64,000 bases of DNA, taken from assembly GCA_003993805.1 (NCBI GenBank), contig RSEF01000017.1:8247111-8311110 (forward strand), given 5' to 3'. Shown here one piece after another: positions 26,281 to 35,858 of this stretch. Each line of letters begins with the position of its first letter. Within the stretch, counting starts at the first letter, position 1. The notes under the pieces are model-generated. The model saw only the letters and a list, made by a program, of their open reading frames with translations. It ran no database searches and was not told the origin of the DNA. Position numbers and translations under genes: made by a program. The DNA is from Himantopus leucocephalus. Lineage: Eukaryota; Chordata; Aves; Charadriiformes; Recurvirostridae.

Positions 26281-28316
26281 CTTTATTCCCATAGGAATCA
26301 TCACAACTGTGTCCTGAAATAATGCAGCTCTGCGCTGCAAGCTCCGCCCCACGCAAGGAAAGGAGGAAAGGCGGAAAGGTAGCACCTTCTCGTAATTAAT
26401 TGATGTGCACCTCAATACAAAGCAACAGCTCCTTCAAATCACTCAGATGCCCACAGTGGGCCAGAGCCTAGGAGCCAGCGGGCTGTGCTGCACTCCTGGC
26501 TCTCCTCCTAAGCCGTTGTTGAACGACCCTTCAAGGAGGTAAAAAGAGGCGTTTTACCCAACTCTCAGTGATGCTTCTGAGGCACAACCACAGAGGGACT
26601 GATTCTCCTCTACCGTGCACTTACTCTATTTGCACCGGTGCAAAGAGAAGAGGATCTAGGACATCCCCACACCACAGTGATACCAGCATCGTGCCACAAA
26701 ATTCATCCTTTTTCTTCCCAAGCAATCAATCCATCAACATGTTAAAAAAAAATAAGTTTAGTGTAGGTGGCATGTTTCATACAGAATTTAACAGGCACCC
26801 AAAACACCAGCTGGTGTCATGTTCTGAAGAATTAACGAGGTGAAACTCCACCAGTTCAGCCTGTGAATATACGAACGAGACGGAACAACAGGCCAAGGCA
26901 GCTTTGCCACCACACGTACCGTCATCCCTGGTCCTAAAGGCTGTGCAACGCAGCCGGAGTCTCTCTGTCGCCCAACCACCTGGAAAGCTCTAGAGTGAGT
27001 GCGACTCACGACGGGGCGGTTCTCCGAAGGGGCTGGCACGGGTCTGGGGTGGACACGCTCTCCCAAATTGGTATTTCTAGGATTTTTCCTAATTGCTCTT
27101 GAGGCCGTTTTAAACCCAGTAAGTATAATAGCAATATTTAAAGCCCAAACATGGGGGTGGGGGGAAGAGAGGGAACAAACCAGCTACTGTCACTGTTCAG
27201 GCTGGAATCAGCATGAAGGAATGCTGAAATGAAAATTTCAAAAGATTTTACAGTTATAGCCGTCTATAGAGTAAAAAAGGAAGACTTAACACATTTTGGA
27301 GCCTGATCCATCCCTTCCAGCACCGATGAATTTGGAAAGAGTAAAAAAATCCAAAAGAACATGAACTTCACCAGTGGGGCACAGTTTGCAAATACCTGAT
27401 TAACTTGAAATAGTTCTGGCAAATACCGTTATACGCCACTTAAGTTTGACTCATGAAAAGCAGAAAGTTCAGCTTCCACCATTTCCTTATTTGCTGTATT
27501 CTACAAAGTTGGGTCGTCCCCCCTCCCCCCCCCCTTATTAAAAAGGCCAGGTTGAAAAACCTAATTAAACTAAATGGGGGGAAAAAAACCCAGCTTATTC
27601 TTTGCATATGCTTAACATAACATTTTTTTTCTGCCTCCTTCTCCCTCCCTCAGTTGTGGCTCGGCTCCCCTCGAGCTTGTAAGAAACTTTTAGAGTCTCA
27701 GCTCCCTGAGAAAAAATATTTTGGCAAAGTAATCCTAAAAGCTTTAAAAAAAATCCCAGATTTAAAAACACTGAATTTAAATTCTGAACCATTACCAAGT
27801 TTTTACTTATTCAGCAATCTCCTGGGGATGTTGTGAGGTTTAATTAGCTCCAGTTGGAAAATGCTTTGAAGAGGAAAAGTCCCATAAAGGTGCCAAATAC
27901 TGCTCCACTCACGAAGATCTAAAAGGTTCAAATTATTACATCATAAAACAAATAATTTGAAAATTAATTCCCCTTCCTCGCCAGCATGACTTCAAAGGGA
28001 CCTCACGGCTTCTCCTCCGCTGGTAGGATCACACCACCCCAGCACTGCAAGGTGTCCAAGTGCCGGTAATGACCAAGAATAAGAGTATTTTGAACTTCAC
28101 AGCGCCTTTGACGCCTCCTTCTCTATTTAATCTTTGGGTTGTGTGTCTTTGTGTGCAGTTGCAGAATTGAGATTCAGGGCATTCTGACAGTAGTCATTTG
28201 GCTACCTTTCTAGAAGAAGAATGGGGAATCACCTTCCGCTGTCTTCTAAGCAACCTATCCCCAAGGTCTCTCTCTAGGAACATTCGGGCATTTGGCAAAC
28301 ATTACTTTTTTGTGAT

Positions 28317-28736
28317 TTGATAAGGACATGTACTTTTTCCTCAGTATGCACCATTGAATCTGGAGGCAGAGGGCTGACGGGAACTCTGTGCAGTAAAGCA
28401 ATGAACCGCAATGCAGAAGCCCTTCTTTGTTCAACTGATGCTACAGGAGTGTCGTGGAGCAGGTTTGGACTGCTTAAAGAACCACCGCCAAAGGTAGCAG
28501 CAAAAGTGGTTTTATTGAAGGAAGATGTTGTAAAAGTGAGGCTTGACAAAGTCCTATGGCAAGGTTCAATCTATTATTTACTGCACAGAGGACATAATAA
28601 CGATTCGAAATTACCAATACAAGATCTTAATGCCCTGCGATGTGAGCTTATGTGCAGTATCAGTCACTTAGGCGCAGTATCAGTCACTTACCAAAGATCT
28701 GAAGTTGGTAAGGGGTCTCTCAACCTTGCGGAGTAA
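28317..28736 (+). other. Unassigned 139-codon open frame; possible old repeat
   Basis: The frame is open from an ATG at 28317 to a stop ending at 28736 in DNA of moderate GC, where chance frames this long are less common than in the CpG-rich parts. I recognise no domain, signal peptide or membrane segment in the translation. No convincing splice sites or promoter surround it. A short 20-base-period duplication lies near its 3' end (28652-28690). The block 28317-29100 may be a decayed LTR-type or other interspersed repeat, but I could not match it to a family. Matching TMEM250 in codon count is coincidence. Confidence 0.15.
28652..28690. repeat. Two-copy tandem duplication, period 20
   Basis: The word 'gcagtatcagtcactta' at 28654-28670 repeats at 28674-28690, exactly 20 bases on, with a near-identical spacer. 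No N lies between the copies, so unlike the 11 kb and 16.5 kb cases this looks like a genuine small duplication. Confidence 0.85.
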
Positions 28737-29739
28737 CCTTGAGAGGTGTCCCAACTCAAGGGGAGATCACTGCCATGCAGCCAGCTGCTTAGCTGGGAGA
28801 GCTCAAAAAAAGCTCACGCAGGCTGTCATATTTATGGGATAAAGCCGTTGGCTCATAGTCAAAATACGTGCGATGGAAAAGGTAAGTATGAGACTCCTTG
28901 TACCCACAACCTTTGTTCCTTCATCAAATTAGTCTTGGAAGAACCACCTGCTATTCATGTGTTAATCGCATGATCGGTGTTCCGGTTTCCAAGCTCATAT
29001 ACATCAAAGCTCACCATGTCACCCTGTTCCTGTGTGGGTTTTCAAAGAGCAGGTTGGAACTAGGGAAGTTCCTGACCCAGTCACAGCCTAGACCTCTACT
29101 TCCTTCGGATCCTGAATGAAACTACCACAGGTTTGGTCACGCAACCGAGTGTATCCGTCACAATGAGCACCCACCAGCTGAAGCAGGCACGGGTGGGGAG
29201 CGCAGCAGCGCCCACATGTATCACAAATCACTCTTTTACTCATCGTCCTAAAGAGAGCTGAAATACCACCACTCCAAGGTGAAACAAGGTCCTACCATCC
29301 AACCTCCAACCAGTCTCCACGCTGCGCCTCCTGCGAAGGGCGAGGGAGAGCTGCTCTCGGCTGTGCCTCGCTGGGGTCCCGCTGGTCTCTCAGCTCTCAC
29401 CAGGGCTGTTTGCTGGCCGTCTGTAATGTTTCCTGCAGAAATTGTTGAGCACAGCCACCCCAAGAGTCCCACAGGCTGCAGACCAGAGCTGCAATGCCCC
29501 AGGCTGACAGCTGTACGGGGAGGAAAGCACTGAGCTGGGAATTGCTGGGAATTCCCTCTGCCTGCAGAGCAAGATGTAGCTTGGACCTGCAGGATGCTGA
29601 GTCCTGTGAGCGATCCCAGAACAAAGCTCTGGGGAGCTCCACAGTTAGGAGGAAACTTCCAAACACCAGTTTGTAACATATGCTGACACTACATCTTTCC
29701 TGCAGAAACAGCCTTTGGCTCTCGTGGGGCTAACCTAAA

Positions 29740-29900
29740 GTTCACACCACCATGGCCCGTTATTTATTCAGCTCTGCGTGTTTAGTCTGCATTATCTGTA
29801 ACACTTGATAATGAGATAATTTCTGGGTTTGCTTTAGCTTTGGGCTTCAGACAGAAGCTTCTCTATTTTGCATCCATAAGCCTACAAATCAAAGTATGTC
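29740..29900. other. AT-rich island; contains a possible distal poly-A signal for TMEM250
   Basis: The segment holds 'gttatttattcag', 'cattatctgtaacacttgataatgagataattt' and other GATA- and TAAT-type words. On the minus strand there is an AATAAA at 29768-29763, which could end a roughly 1.5-kb TMEM250 3' untranslated region. Neither role can be confirmed without transcript data. Confidence 0.2.
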
Positions 29901-31312
29901 AGCAAAAGACTGCAATACTCACAAGCTGAAATATGAAGCATCCTTCCCTGTGTGCAAACTGGCTTTGCTCTCAAACACATTCATATCTCAGCCCAAAAAG
30001 ATCATAAAAGAACAGTCACATATATTCAGTCTTACTTATTCCACTATGATTGACTCCAATGATTTCGGCCGGGGGTATCCATCATTTTTACCAACTTGTT
30101 TTTAAACAGTTCTTTAAAGAACACAGGGAAAAGAGCAACATACCATTATAAGGAAAAAAAAATATCAATCAAACAAAACCAGAATAAAAATAAAAATAAA
30201 CTTTAGGCCAGCTTCTGGACTCCATAAATAAAGCTGTTTGACTGCAGAGGAACAGTCTAACATCTTACATCAAGACCAGTAAAACTGAGTTTAATGCTTC
30301 ACTCCCTTCTTGAGCTGTTAGTAAAACTCTCCACTGACCCCACTCTCACTGCTGCAGAGGTAGGAGAGATAATGTTTTCTGTAATCACAGAGAACACTTA
30401 TTGCCATTTCAGATTGTACTCTGCTTCCAATCTCTCCTAGGTAAGACAGTCTCATCTCACCCTACTCCGTAAGACAGAAGTAGTTCCAGTTTTCTCACAG
30501 AGGTAATCAGTGCAGGGAAAAGTAGAACAAAATCCCAAGACCTAAACACTAAGGACCATTGCAATGGGTTCCCCTTAATCGCTGCGAAATGGTAACATAT
30601 TTGAGAGTTTCAAGAGCACATGATATCAAATTCTGCTCCCATCACCCCGGTGGATTTGTTCTATTAGGGTAAGACTCAATTACTCAGCACTAACTGCCTG
30701 TAAAGGACAAAGCCATTCAAAGCTATATAATTATGTTAAAGTGAACAGAACAGTATAGTGGGTCAAATGCACATCTTGCACAAATCTAAAAACAAAACAG
30801 GAAAAAAATACCCAACCCCCTACACTCTGTTGAATTTGGCCCCATATTCTTAGCAGGGAATATGCAAAATGCAAAGTACATAGAGAAAGGCTAACACTGG
30901 TGAAGTAAGATACATATTGCATGCCTGAGACATTAAAGAGCGTTTTCCGAAAAAGTGTGAAGATGGATTAAGAGCGTGGGGTGCAAAGTTATCTGGCTTT
31001 TGTCCTCCAGATAAATCACTGCCTTTTTCAGGCCCACGGGAATACAGGAACAGCAGCAGGGTAGGCTCCTACAGACTAGAAGAAATTTATATTAACTTGT
31101 ACCGTGCAAAGAAAAAACACCCAAGTGTTGCACTTTGATAATCAAAATGGCACCTCAACCCTCAAAAAAATACAAATTCCAGAGACAAGTACATTAATTT
31201 ATCAATAAAAAGTAGCACTGATAAATAAATTAATTTATATAAAAAAGAAAACAAGATATTGACACATTTTGGGGTAGAAGAAATGTCACCTTCTCAGCCC
31301 ACATGCGCTTGT

Positions 31313-31318
31313 TTTATT
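31313..31318 (-). terminator. AATAAA poly-A signal overlapping the TMEM250 stop codon
   Basis: On the minus strand the stop codon TAA (31320-31318) is followed directly by ATAAAAC, so a canonical AATAAA begins at the last base of the stop codon. Vertebrate cleavage occurs about 10-30 bases after such a signal, and a moderately G/T-rich stretch ('gcgcatgtgggctgag') follows. Use would give an almost 3'UTR-less mRNA. The family usually has a longer 3' UTR, so this may be weak or unused. Confidence 0.35.
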
Positions 31319-31737
31319 TACATATCCACAAATACCATGAAACACCATCCCAGCCCCCCCACTAGCAGCATGGTCACATGAATTCCATAGATGAGCAGTT
31401 CATTCATGAGGCTGAAGTCTACCCGCCTTCGCCCCAGTAAGAGGAGGATGATGGAGAGTTTGTACTGGAAACGCAGAAAGATCCTGATGCCAAGGTACTG
31501 AAGGCAAAACAAGATAGAGAGTGCCACCCAGAGGATGGAGGTAAACAGGCTGCAGCTGAAGTACAGCAGGAAACGGATGAATCCATACATCCATCGGGAT
31601 TTGAGATAGATGTCGAAATTGTTGTACTTGGTACGCACCAAGTGAGTGGTCCTTACCGGGCCACAGGCCGAATGCAGGCAGGTCGTGTGGGGGCCGTGGA
31701 ACGAACGGACCCGGCGGGGAATGGGGATTACAGGCAT
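31318..31737 (-). CDS. TMEM250: TMEM250, transmembrane protein 250 (C9orf69 orthologue)
   Basis: The frame encodes 139 residues, the same length as I recall for human TMEM250, and the translation matches that family along its whole length. Landmarks include an N-terminal MPVIPIPRRVRSFHGPHTTC, a KYNNFD motif near residue 37, and LLLLGRRRVDF around 98-108. Two hydrophobic segments, about 54-88 and 114-136, predict a small two-pass (or hairpin plus one) membrane protein with basic loops. An in-frame TGA lies only five codons upstream, so the ATG at 31737 must be the start. Its context is weak (C at -3). The complete coding region lies in one exon, preceded by a splice acceptor at 31871. Human TMEM250 was named as a binding partner of the herpesvirus capsid protein UL25 and has been linked to cell proliferation. 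Its biochemical role is otherwise poorly known. Confidence 0.94.
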   Translation of the reverse strand: MPVIPIPRRVRSFHGPHTTCLHSACGPVRTTHLVRTKYNNFDIYLKSRWMYGFIRFLLYFSCSLFTSILWVALSILFCLQYLGIRIFLRFQYKLSIILLLLGRRRVDFSLMNELLIYGIHVTMLLVGGLGWCFMVFVDM

Positions 31738-31870
31738 CAGGCACCCCACCGGTCACAGAGTCCCAGGGCAGGATTTACAGGGCACATATCAAATATTATC
31801 CATTAACACGGAAGAGATCCAACAGCCTGGGAATGCTAATTCTTTGCTGAATTTCCAGGAAGGAAGAGAC
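31738..31870 (-). other. TMEM250: TMEM250 exon 2, 5' untranslated part
   Basis: These 133 bases lie between the predicted acceptor and the TMEM250 start codon. They contain in-frame stops for the main frame (TGA at 31755-31753). They also contain the second part of an upstream reading frame that begins in exon 1 and stops at TAA 31798-31796, 58 bases before the main ATG. Confidence 0.75.
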
Positions 31871-31900
31871 CTGCGGGAAGGCAGAGAAGGAAAACACATT
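31871..31900 (-). promoter_or_regulatory. TMEM250: Splice acceptor of TMEM250 exon 2
   Basis: On the minus strand a polypyrimidine tract (tgttttccttctctgcc) is followed by 'ttcccgcag' and then the exon base G at 31870. This is a textbook vertebrate 3' splice site, and the only strong one close upstream of the coding frame. The AG is at 31872-31871. Confidence 0.85.
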
Positions 31901-34883
31901 TAAGTAGCCCCAGCAGGAGGAGAGGCAGCGCGGCAGACACTCTGTGGCTCAGCAGTTACTTACAACTGCTTTGCAAAACTCAACTTCTTAGCTTAAAACA
32001 ATTTGGCTTTGCCTCTTTGCTTATTGTTTACCAGGCAGACATATAAAAATACAATTCTGTTTCCATCATCGCCAAGTCAGATTGCGAACAGCTCCCTAGT
32101 AGCGTGGCGTATCAGCACTTCTCATAAGCTTTACAGTATTAAAGGAAAGTACAGCAGGAAAGACAAGAACTTTGTTTTGGAATTATCCTGGCTAATTCAC
32201 AGGTCCTTCTCAATCAAACAGCCAACCTGCAACAGTCCACCCATGCGAGCAGTAATATTAAAGTATGTGTTTGCATTGGATCGTATTTCTTTTAAAGAAA
32301 AAAAAATTCTCCAAGTACTTTTGCAAGTAAATTCTACAGCCCAGACACAGCGGTGAGTCTAGATTTCTGCTCATTTCAAAACTTGGCAAAGCTTCACTAA
32401 ATAAACAAACCAAAAATAATGGAAGGTCTTGCAAGAACAATGAGGCAATCGTGTTTTTCACACTCTACAGGATGTACCTCCCCTTGCTCAGCTGAGCCTT
32501 GTGGTCTCACTGTCACCGCATCCAATGGCAAGGCAGCCTTTCAAAGGCACCTACTAGTTTATTTCTCCCTTTGGGACCCGCAGAGATAAGTGAAATATCT
32601 TGATCTTCTGGTGTGTTTAGGATTTATATTCTTAACATCCTTCCACACACCCATTGTTGTTATCTGAGTGATGAGCAGTAGCCTGTTAGCTGCTCTCTGC
32701 TTCACCCCAGGCTTACGATGTGCCAAATTCCGGGAATTATGAAATGACAATGCACTCATCAGATAATGCTAGAAAACAACAGGGACTTCCCCAGCCTCCT
32801 CGCACACCCAGGCATTCAGACCCAGGCACTCAGATCCGGGCAGATCTTGCCTTTGTTGAATAAGAAATCCTATTGCTCTTAAAATTAACACTAAAGCAAT
32901 TTGAAAGTTACTTCAAGAATTTTTTACTTTGTTACCAACAAAACTAATCACAGAGTAAAATTATAAGGCTGCAGGAAATTGTACTTTGATATCAAACCCC
33001 CTCTGTGATACAATGTGCATCACTGGGTAAGTCTCTTCACCGCTCCCTGCCTCAAATTACATGTAAATGGAAATAGCAGGTCTGAGCTCTTCTGCTTGGC
33101 CCCAGCTTCTAATTCCTTTTCACCATTACAGAAATTTGCAGGCAATCTGTTGGCTCTACGTGAATCAGGAACTAATAAAAAGAAGCATGGGTTAACTTAT
33201 GATTAAGGAATTTAGGAAATGGAGGTCTGTTCTCAATTATCAAAAACACCCTCGTAATTTTAAATGCCTCTTTGCCATAATTTCCTGTCTGTAGAAAGGA
33301 AATACTAAACAGCTCGGAAGTGCATTACAAGAATGTATTTTGCAAGACTTATAAATTGGTCAGATACTAACCCAACACTACCTAAAAACAACATAGTTTT
33401 GTGCTGCCTGGAGCACACAACCAAACACGCTTCCCACGTGCTGTGTATACACTGCTGAGAGTTTTCAGAAGATATATTGAGGACTAAATTAGCAAGATAG
33501 GTTAAAATTCACATACTCTTGGGTTCAGAGCATTCCATTTCTGATGACACAGCCTCTCCTTACAACCTCTTTCACCAGGACACAAAAGATAGCTTATTAT
33601 TTTCCAGCAAACTCTTACGCAGCTTCTTAATCTGAGTCCCTGAGCAGCCACAGGGAAATCAGTGCATACGCTATTAGAGCACTCAGCAAGACCACACCTG
33701 AGCGATGGAGCACAAACACCACCTGCATAAGCTGTAGTTTGCGGGGGCAAACTCAACACAGTGGCTTCGTGTCCGAGCCCTGTTTTAGAAGAGGAGTTTT
33801 GATCCTGACAAAACCTTCAACAGGTGAATCCAAGAGAACCTCCCAAACAGCTCAGCTGCAGGGACCTACTCTTTGTGAAGAGCAGCAGCTCATTCCCATT
33901 TACTGTGCTCACCACATAAACAAACAGCTTTTGCTTTAGATAAACCCAAATATCAACACTGGAACAGCCACGAGCAGAGGGACATTGTGAGAATAAATTA
34001 AACTTTCAGAAATATTACATTTTTAATGGTGCTGCCATCCACTCAGCAGAAGGTCGGTAATCCGCTGCCGTTTCTGGATGCCGCTTAATTCTTGTAACAA
34101 AAAAGTGAAGTTTTCCTGTGACACCTGGCCTTCTAGGAAGAGTGAAAGAAACTGCAAAGGTGCTTCATAGACTCACAACACTCTACACATGAGTTGATCT
34201 AAAAGATAAAATGAGAGAGTAAGTTTCAGTTTGCTCATTTTGTGTGCTAAAGAGCTCAGAATTACAAAGCCCCTCCCCAAGCATGAATTTTTAAACCCAC
34301 AAAGACTACAAAAAGAATCACACGGTCAGTAATACGGGTGTAACAGCTTAATGATGCATGCTGGAAAGACCCACCTAGCTTGTATTCAATACCATACACA
34401 AAAGACAGGAGAGAGGAAATCACAGATAAAGAACTCTTGTCAGTCACCTTCTCCTATCCCGGAGCCACCACCGTTCATCCAGGGCGTATGAAACAAGATG
34501 CAGAGAGGACATACAGGCATTTTCCAAACAGAATATGGAGGAGCAGGCCCCCAAACGTGTATGTTGGCGCATGATGCCTAGAAACAGATCTGGACACCCA
34601 TACCTTGAGATCATTCTTTTGGGGCCCTTCTGTTTGAAAGCACATTGCTGCGCGGCTGGAAAGCCAAGTTGGTCTCTTTTGGGTATCATCCTACAGCTCA
34701 AGGGATTTCAACTCTAAGGCCCAGGCAACTCGATGTCAGCCATGCTGCCATCACCCTCAGCATCACACTAACGACGGCCTCATCATGAAGTTAAAAATCT
34801 GGATAACTGTTCACTTTGGTGAGCTTTCACTCCCTCTCTTTTAAAAATTGAGTGTATGATGAGAAAGCTACAGAAATACAGCG

Positions 34884-35106
34884 CTACTTCTCTTCATCTA
34901 TCACACATTCCAGGCAAGGTCTGCTGTTGCTCAGGGTACTCATAATTCGCAGAGAAGGAGGGATGACAGAAAGACCGCAACGTTCACAGATGACAGGACC
35001 ATCAGTCAGGACCAGCGGGACCAAAGCGTTCCAGAAGGAGCCAAACAAGGTTAGGCACAATGACAAATAAAGGTTAGCGCGGATAAATGAGAGCAGGGAG
35101 TACCGG
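34884..35106 (-). other. Possible orphan exon or chance frame with two CxxC pairs
   Basis: Within the minus-strand frame that stays open from exon 1 into intron 1, the last 70 or so codons leave the GC-rich zone. They still read as plausible protein: a hydrophobic stretch (SLCLTLFGSFWNALVPLVL) is followed by CERCG and, about 27 residues later, CLEC, then an acidic end and a TAG at 34884. Paired CxxC motifs can form a zinc ribbon. I do not recognise the sequence and see no good splice acceptor before it, so chance is the leading explanation. Confidence 0.15.
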
Positions 35107-35342
35107 GAGGAGGGGAAATCCGAACTCCTCCTACATCCTACCAGATCCCAAATTAAACCGCATCGCCTCAGGAGAGGAACTGACGGCAGGACGCTCACCC
35201 GGGACCTCCCCGCGGCCCGCCGGGCCCAGAGTCCAGCCCAGACAAGGCCGAGCCCCGCCGACCGGCCGGGCCGCGACAGCCCCGCACGGCCACCGGGCCG
35301 CGGCCGCCACTCGCCGCGGGGAAAGCAGAGCCCCGCCGGGGC

Positions 35343-35371
35343 GGGGGGGGGGGGGGGGGGAGTCCCTCTCN
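35343..35371. repeat. Poly-G run with nearby single N
   Basis: Eighteen G at 35343-35360 and an N at 35371, inside intron 1 close to the promoter. As elsewhere in the window, the N marks a place the assembly could not resolve, so the local spacing should not be trusted. Confidence 0.85.
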
Positions 35372-35597
35372 GCGGCCGGGCGCAGGGCCCCCGGGCCCGC
35401 CCCGCACCCGCCGGCCGCGCCGCCAGCCGAGGCCCGGACCGGCAGGCGCCGGGCCCCCCGCGGACGGTGACCGACCGCTGCCACACCCGCCGGGCCCAGC
35501 GCAGCGCAGCAGCGGCCTGGAGCGGAGGCAGCCACCGCAGCAGGGCGAGGCCCGGGCCGCCGCCGCCGCCGCCGCCTCCCCCCGGCCCCGCACTCAC

Positions 35598-35609
35598 CGT
35601 CCTGCCCAT
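35598..35609 (-). other. Start of predicted 28-codon upstream ORF (continues at 31870-31796)
   Basis: ATG GGC AGG ACG at 35609-35598 is followed by the splice donor. Joined to 31870, the frame continues for 24 more codons and stops at TAA 31798-31796, giving 28 codons ending 58 bases before the TMEM250 ATG in a different frame. The upstream ATG has A at -3 and G at +4; the main ATG has C at both. This arrangement would normally reduce main-frame translation unless ribosomes reinitiate. It depends on the predicted splice being real. Confidence 0.45.
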
Positions 35610-35720
35610 GGTCCCCCGCCGGGCGGCCGCCGCCGAGGCCAGTCGCCCCGGGCCCGGGCTGATGGAAGGCCCGGGCCTACGGGCGAGCGCCGCAATGCGC
35701 ATGTGCAGAGGGCAGCGGCG
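35598..35720 (-). other. TMEM250: TMEM250 exon 1 (predicted; 5' end approximate)
   Basis: The 3' edge is set by the donor 'ACG|GTGAGT' on the minus strand (GT at 35597-35596), a near-perfect 5' splice site in the heart of the CpG island. The exon holds an ATG at 35609 in the context GGGACCATGG, close to the ideal Kozak sequence, and another in-frame ATG at 35702. The transcription start cannot be placed from sequence; 35720 is only a marker. The exon does not contribute to the TMEM250 protein. Confidence 0.6.
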
Positions 35721-35844
35721 CTCCGGTTCCGGCCGGTGGCGGCGGCGGCGGCGGTCAGGGAGCGGCCGGGAAGGCGCGCGATGATGGCGTCATCGCGCCG
35801 CGCCGCCCCCCCAACCCCGCCGACCGGAAGCGGGAGGGCGCCGC

Positions 35845-35858
35845 GTTGCCCGGGCAAC
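35845..35858. promoter_or_regulatory. Palindromic RFX X-box
   Basis: GTTGCCCGGGCAAC is a perfect 14-base palindrome and fits the RFX consensus (GTNRCC, short spacer, RGYAAC) on both halves. It lies about 235 bases upstream of the exon 1 ATG in the CpG island. RFX factors bind such X-boxes in many promoters, among them ciliary genes and some housekeeping genes. Confidence 0.7.

Larger units (their letters stand above)
52..28300. other. Left flank: gene-free, GC/CpG-rich, with AT-rich islands
   Basis: No exon of a known protein was recognised on either strand. Open frames here are long mainly where GC is high (for example 6808-7515 minus, 9813-10580 plus, 23157-23891 minus). Their translations are low-complexity, rich in P, A, R and G, and have no family signature, which is typical of chance frames in CpG-rich DNA. 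AT-rich islands with TAAT-type words alternate with the GC-rich parts and are listed separately. By synteny with mammals this could be the NACC2-TMEM250 intergenic space or a large NACC2 5' intron; that is inference. Confidence 0.5.
31871..35597 (-). other. TMEM250: TMEM250 intron 1 (predicted)
   Basis: About 3.7 kb between the donor GTGAGT at 35597 and the acceptor at 31871. Its first 400 bases belong to the CpG island and the rest is ordinary AT-balanced sequence without recognised exons or repeats. If the intron is retained, the exon 1 reading frame continues to a stop at 34884 (see separate entry). Additional internal non-coding exons cannot be excluded. Confidence 0.7.

Noticed and set aside
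31738..31749. Four-codon N-terminal extension of TMEM250 starting at 31749
   Set aside because: The codon at 31749 is GTG, not ATG. The family begins at MPVIPIP, and the ATG at 31737 gives the expected 139 residues.
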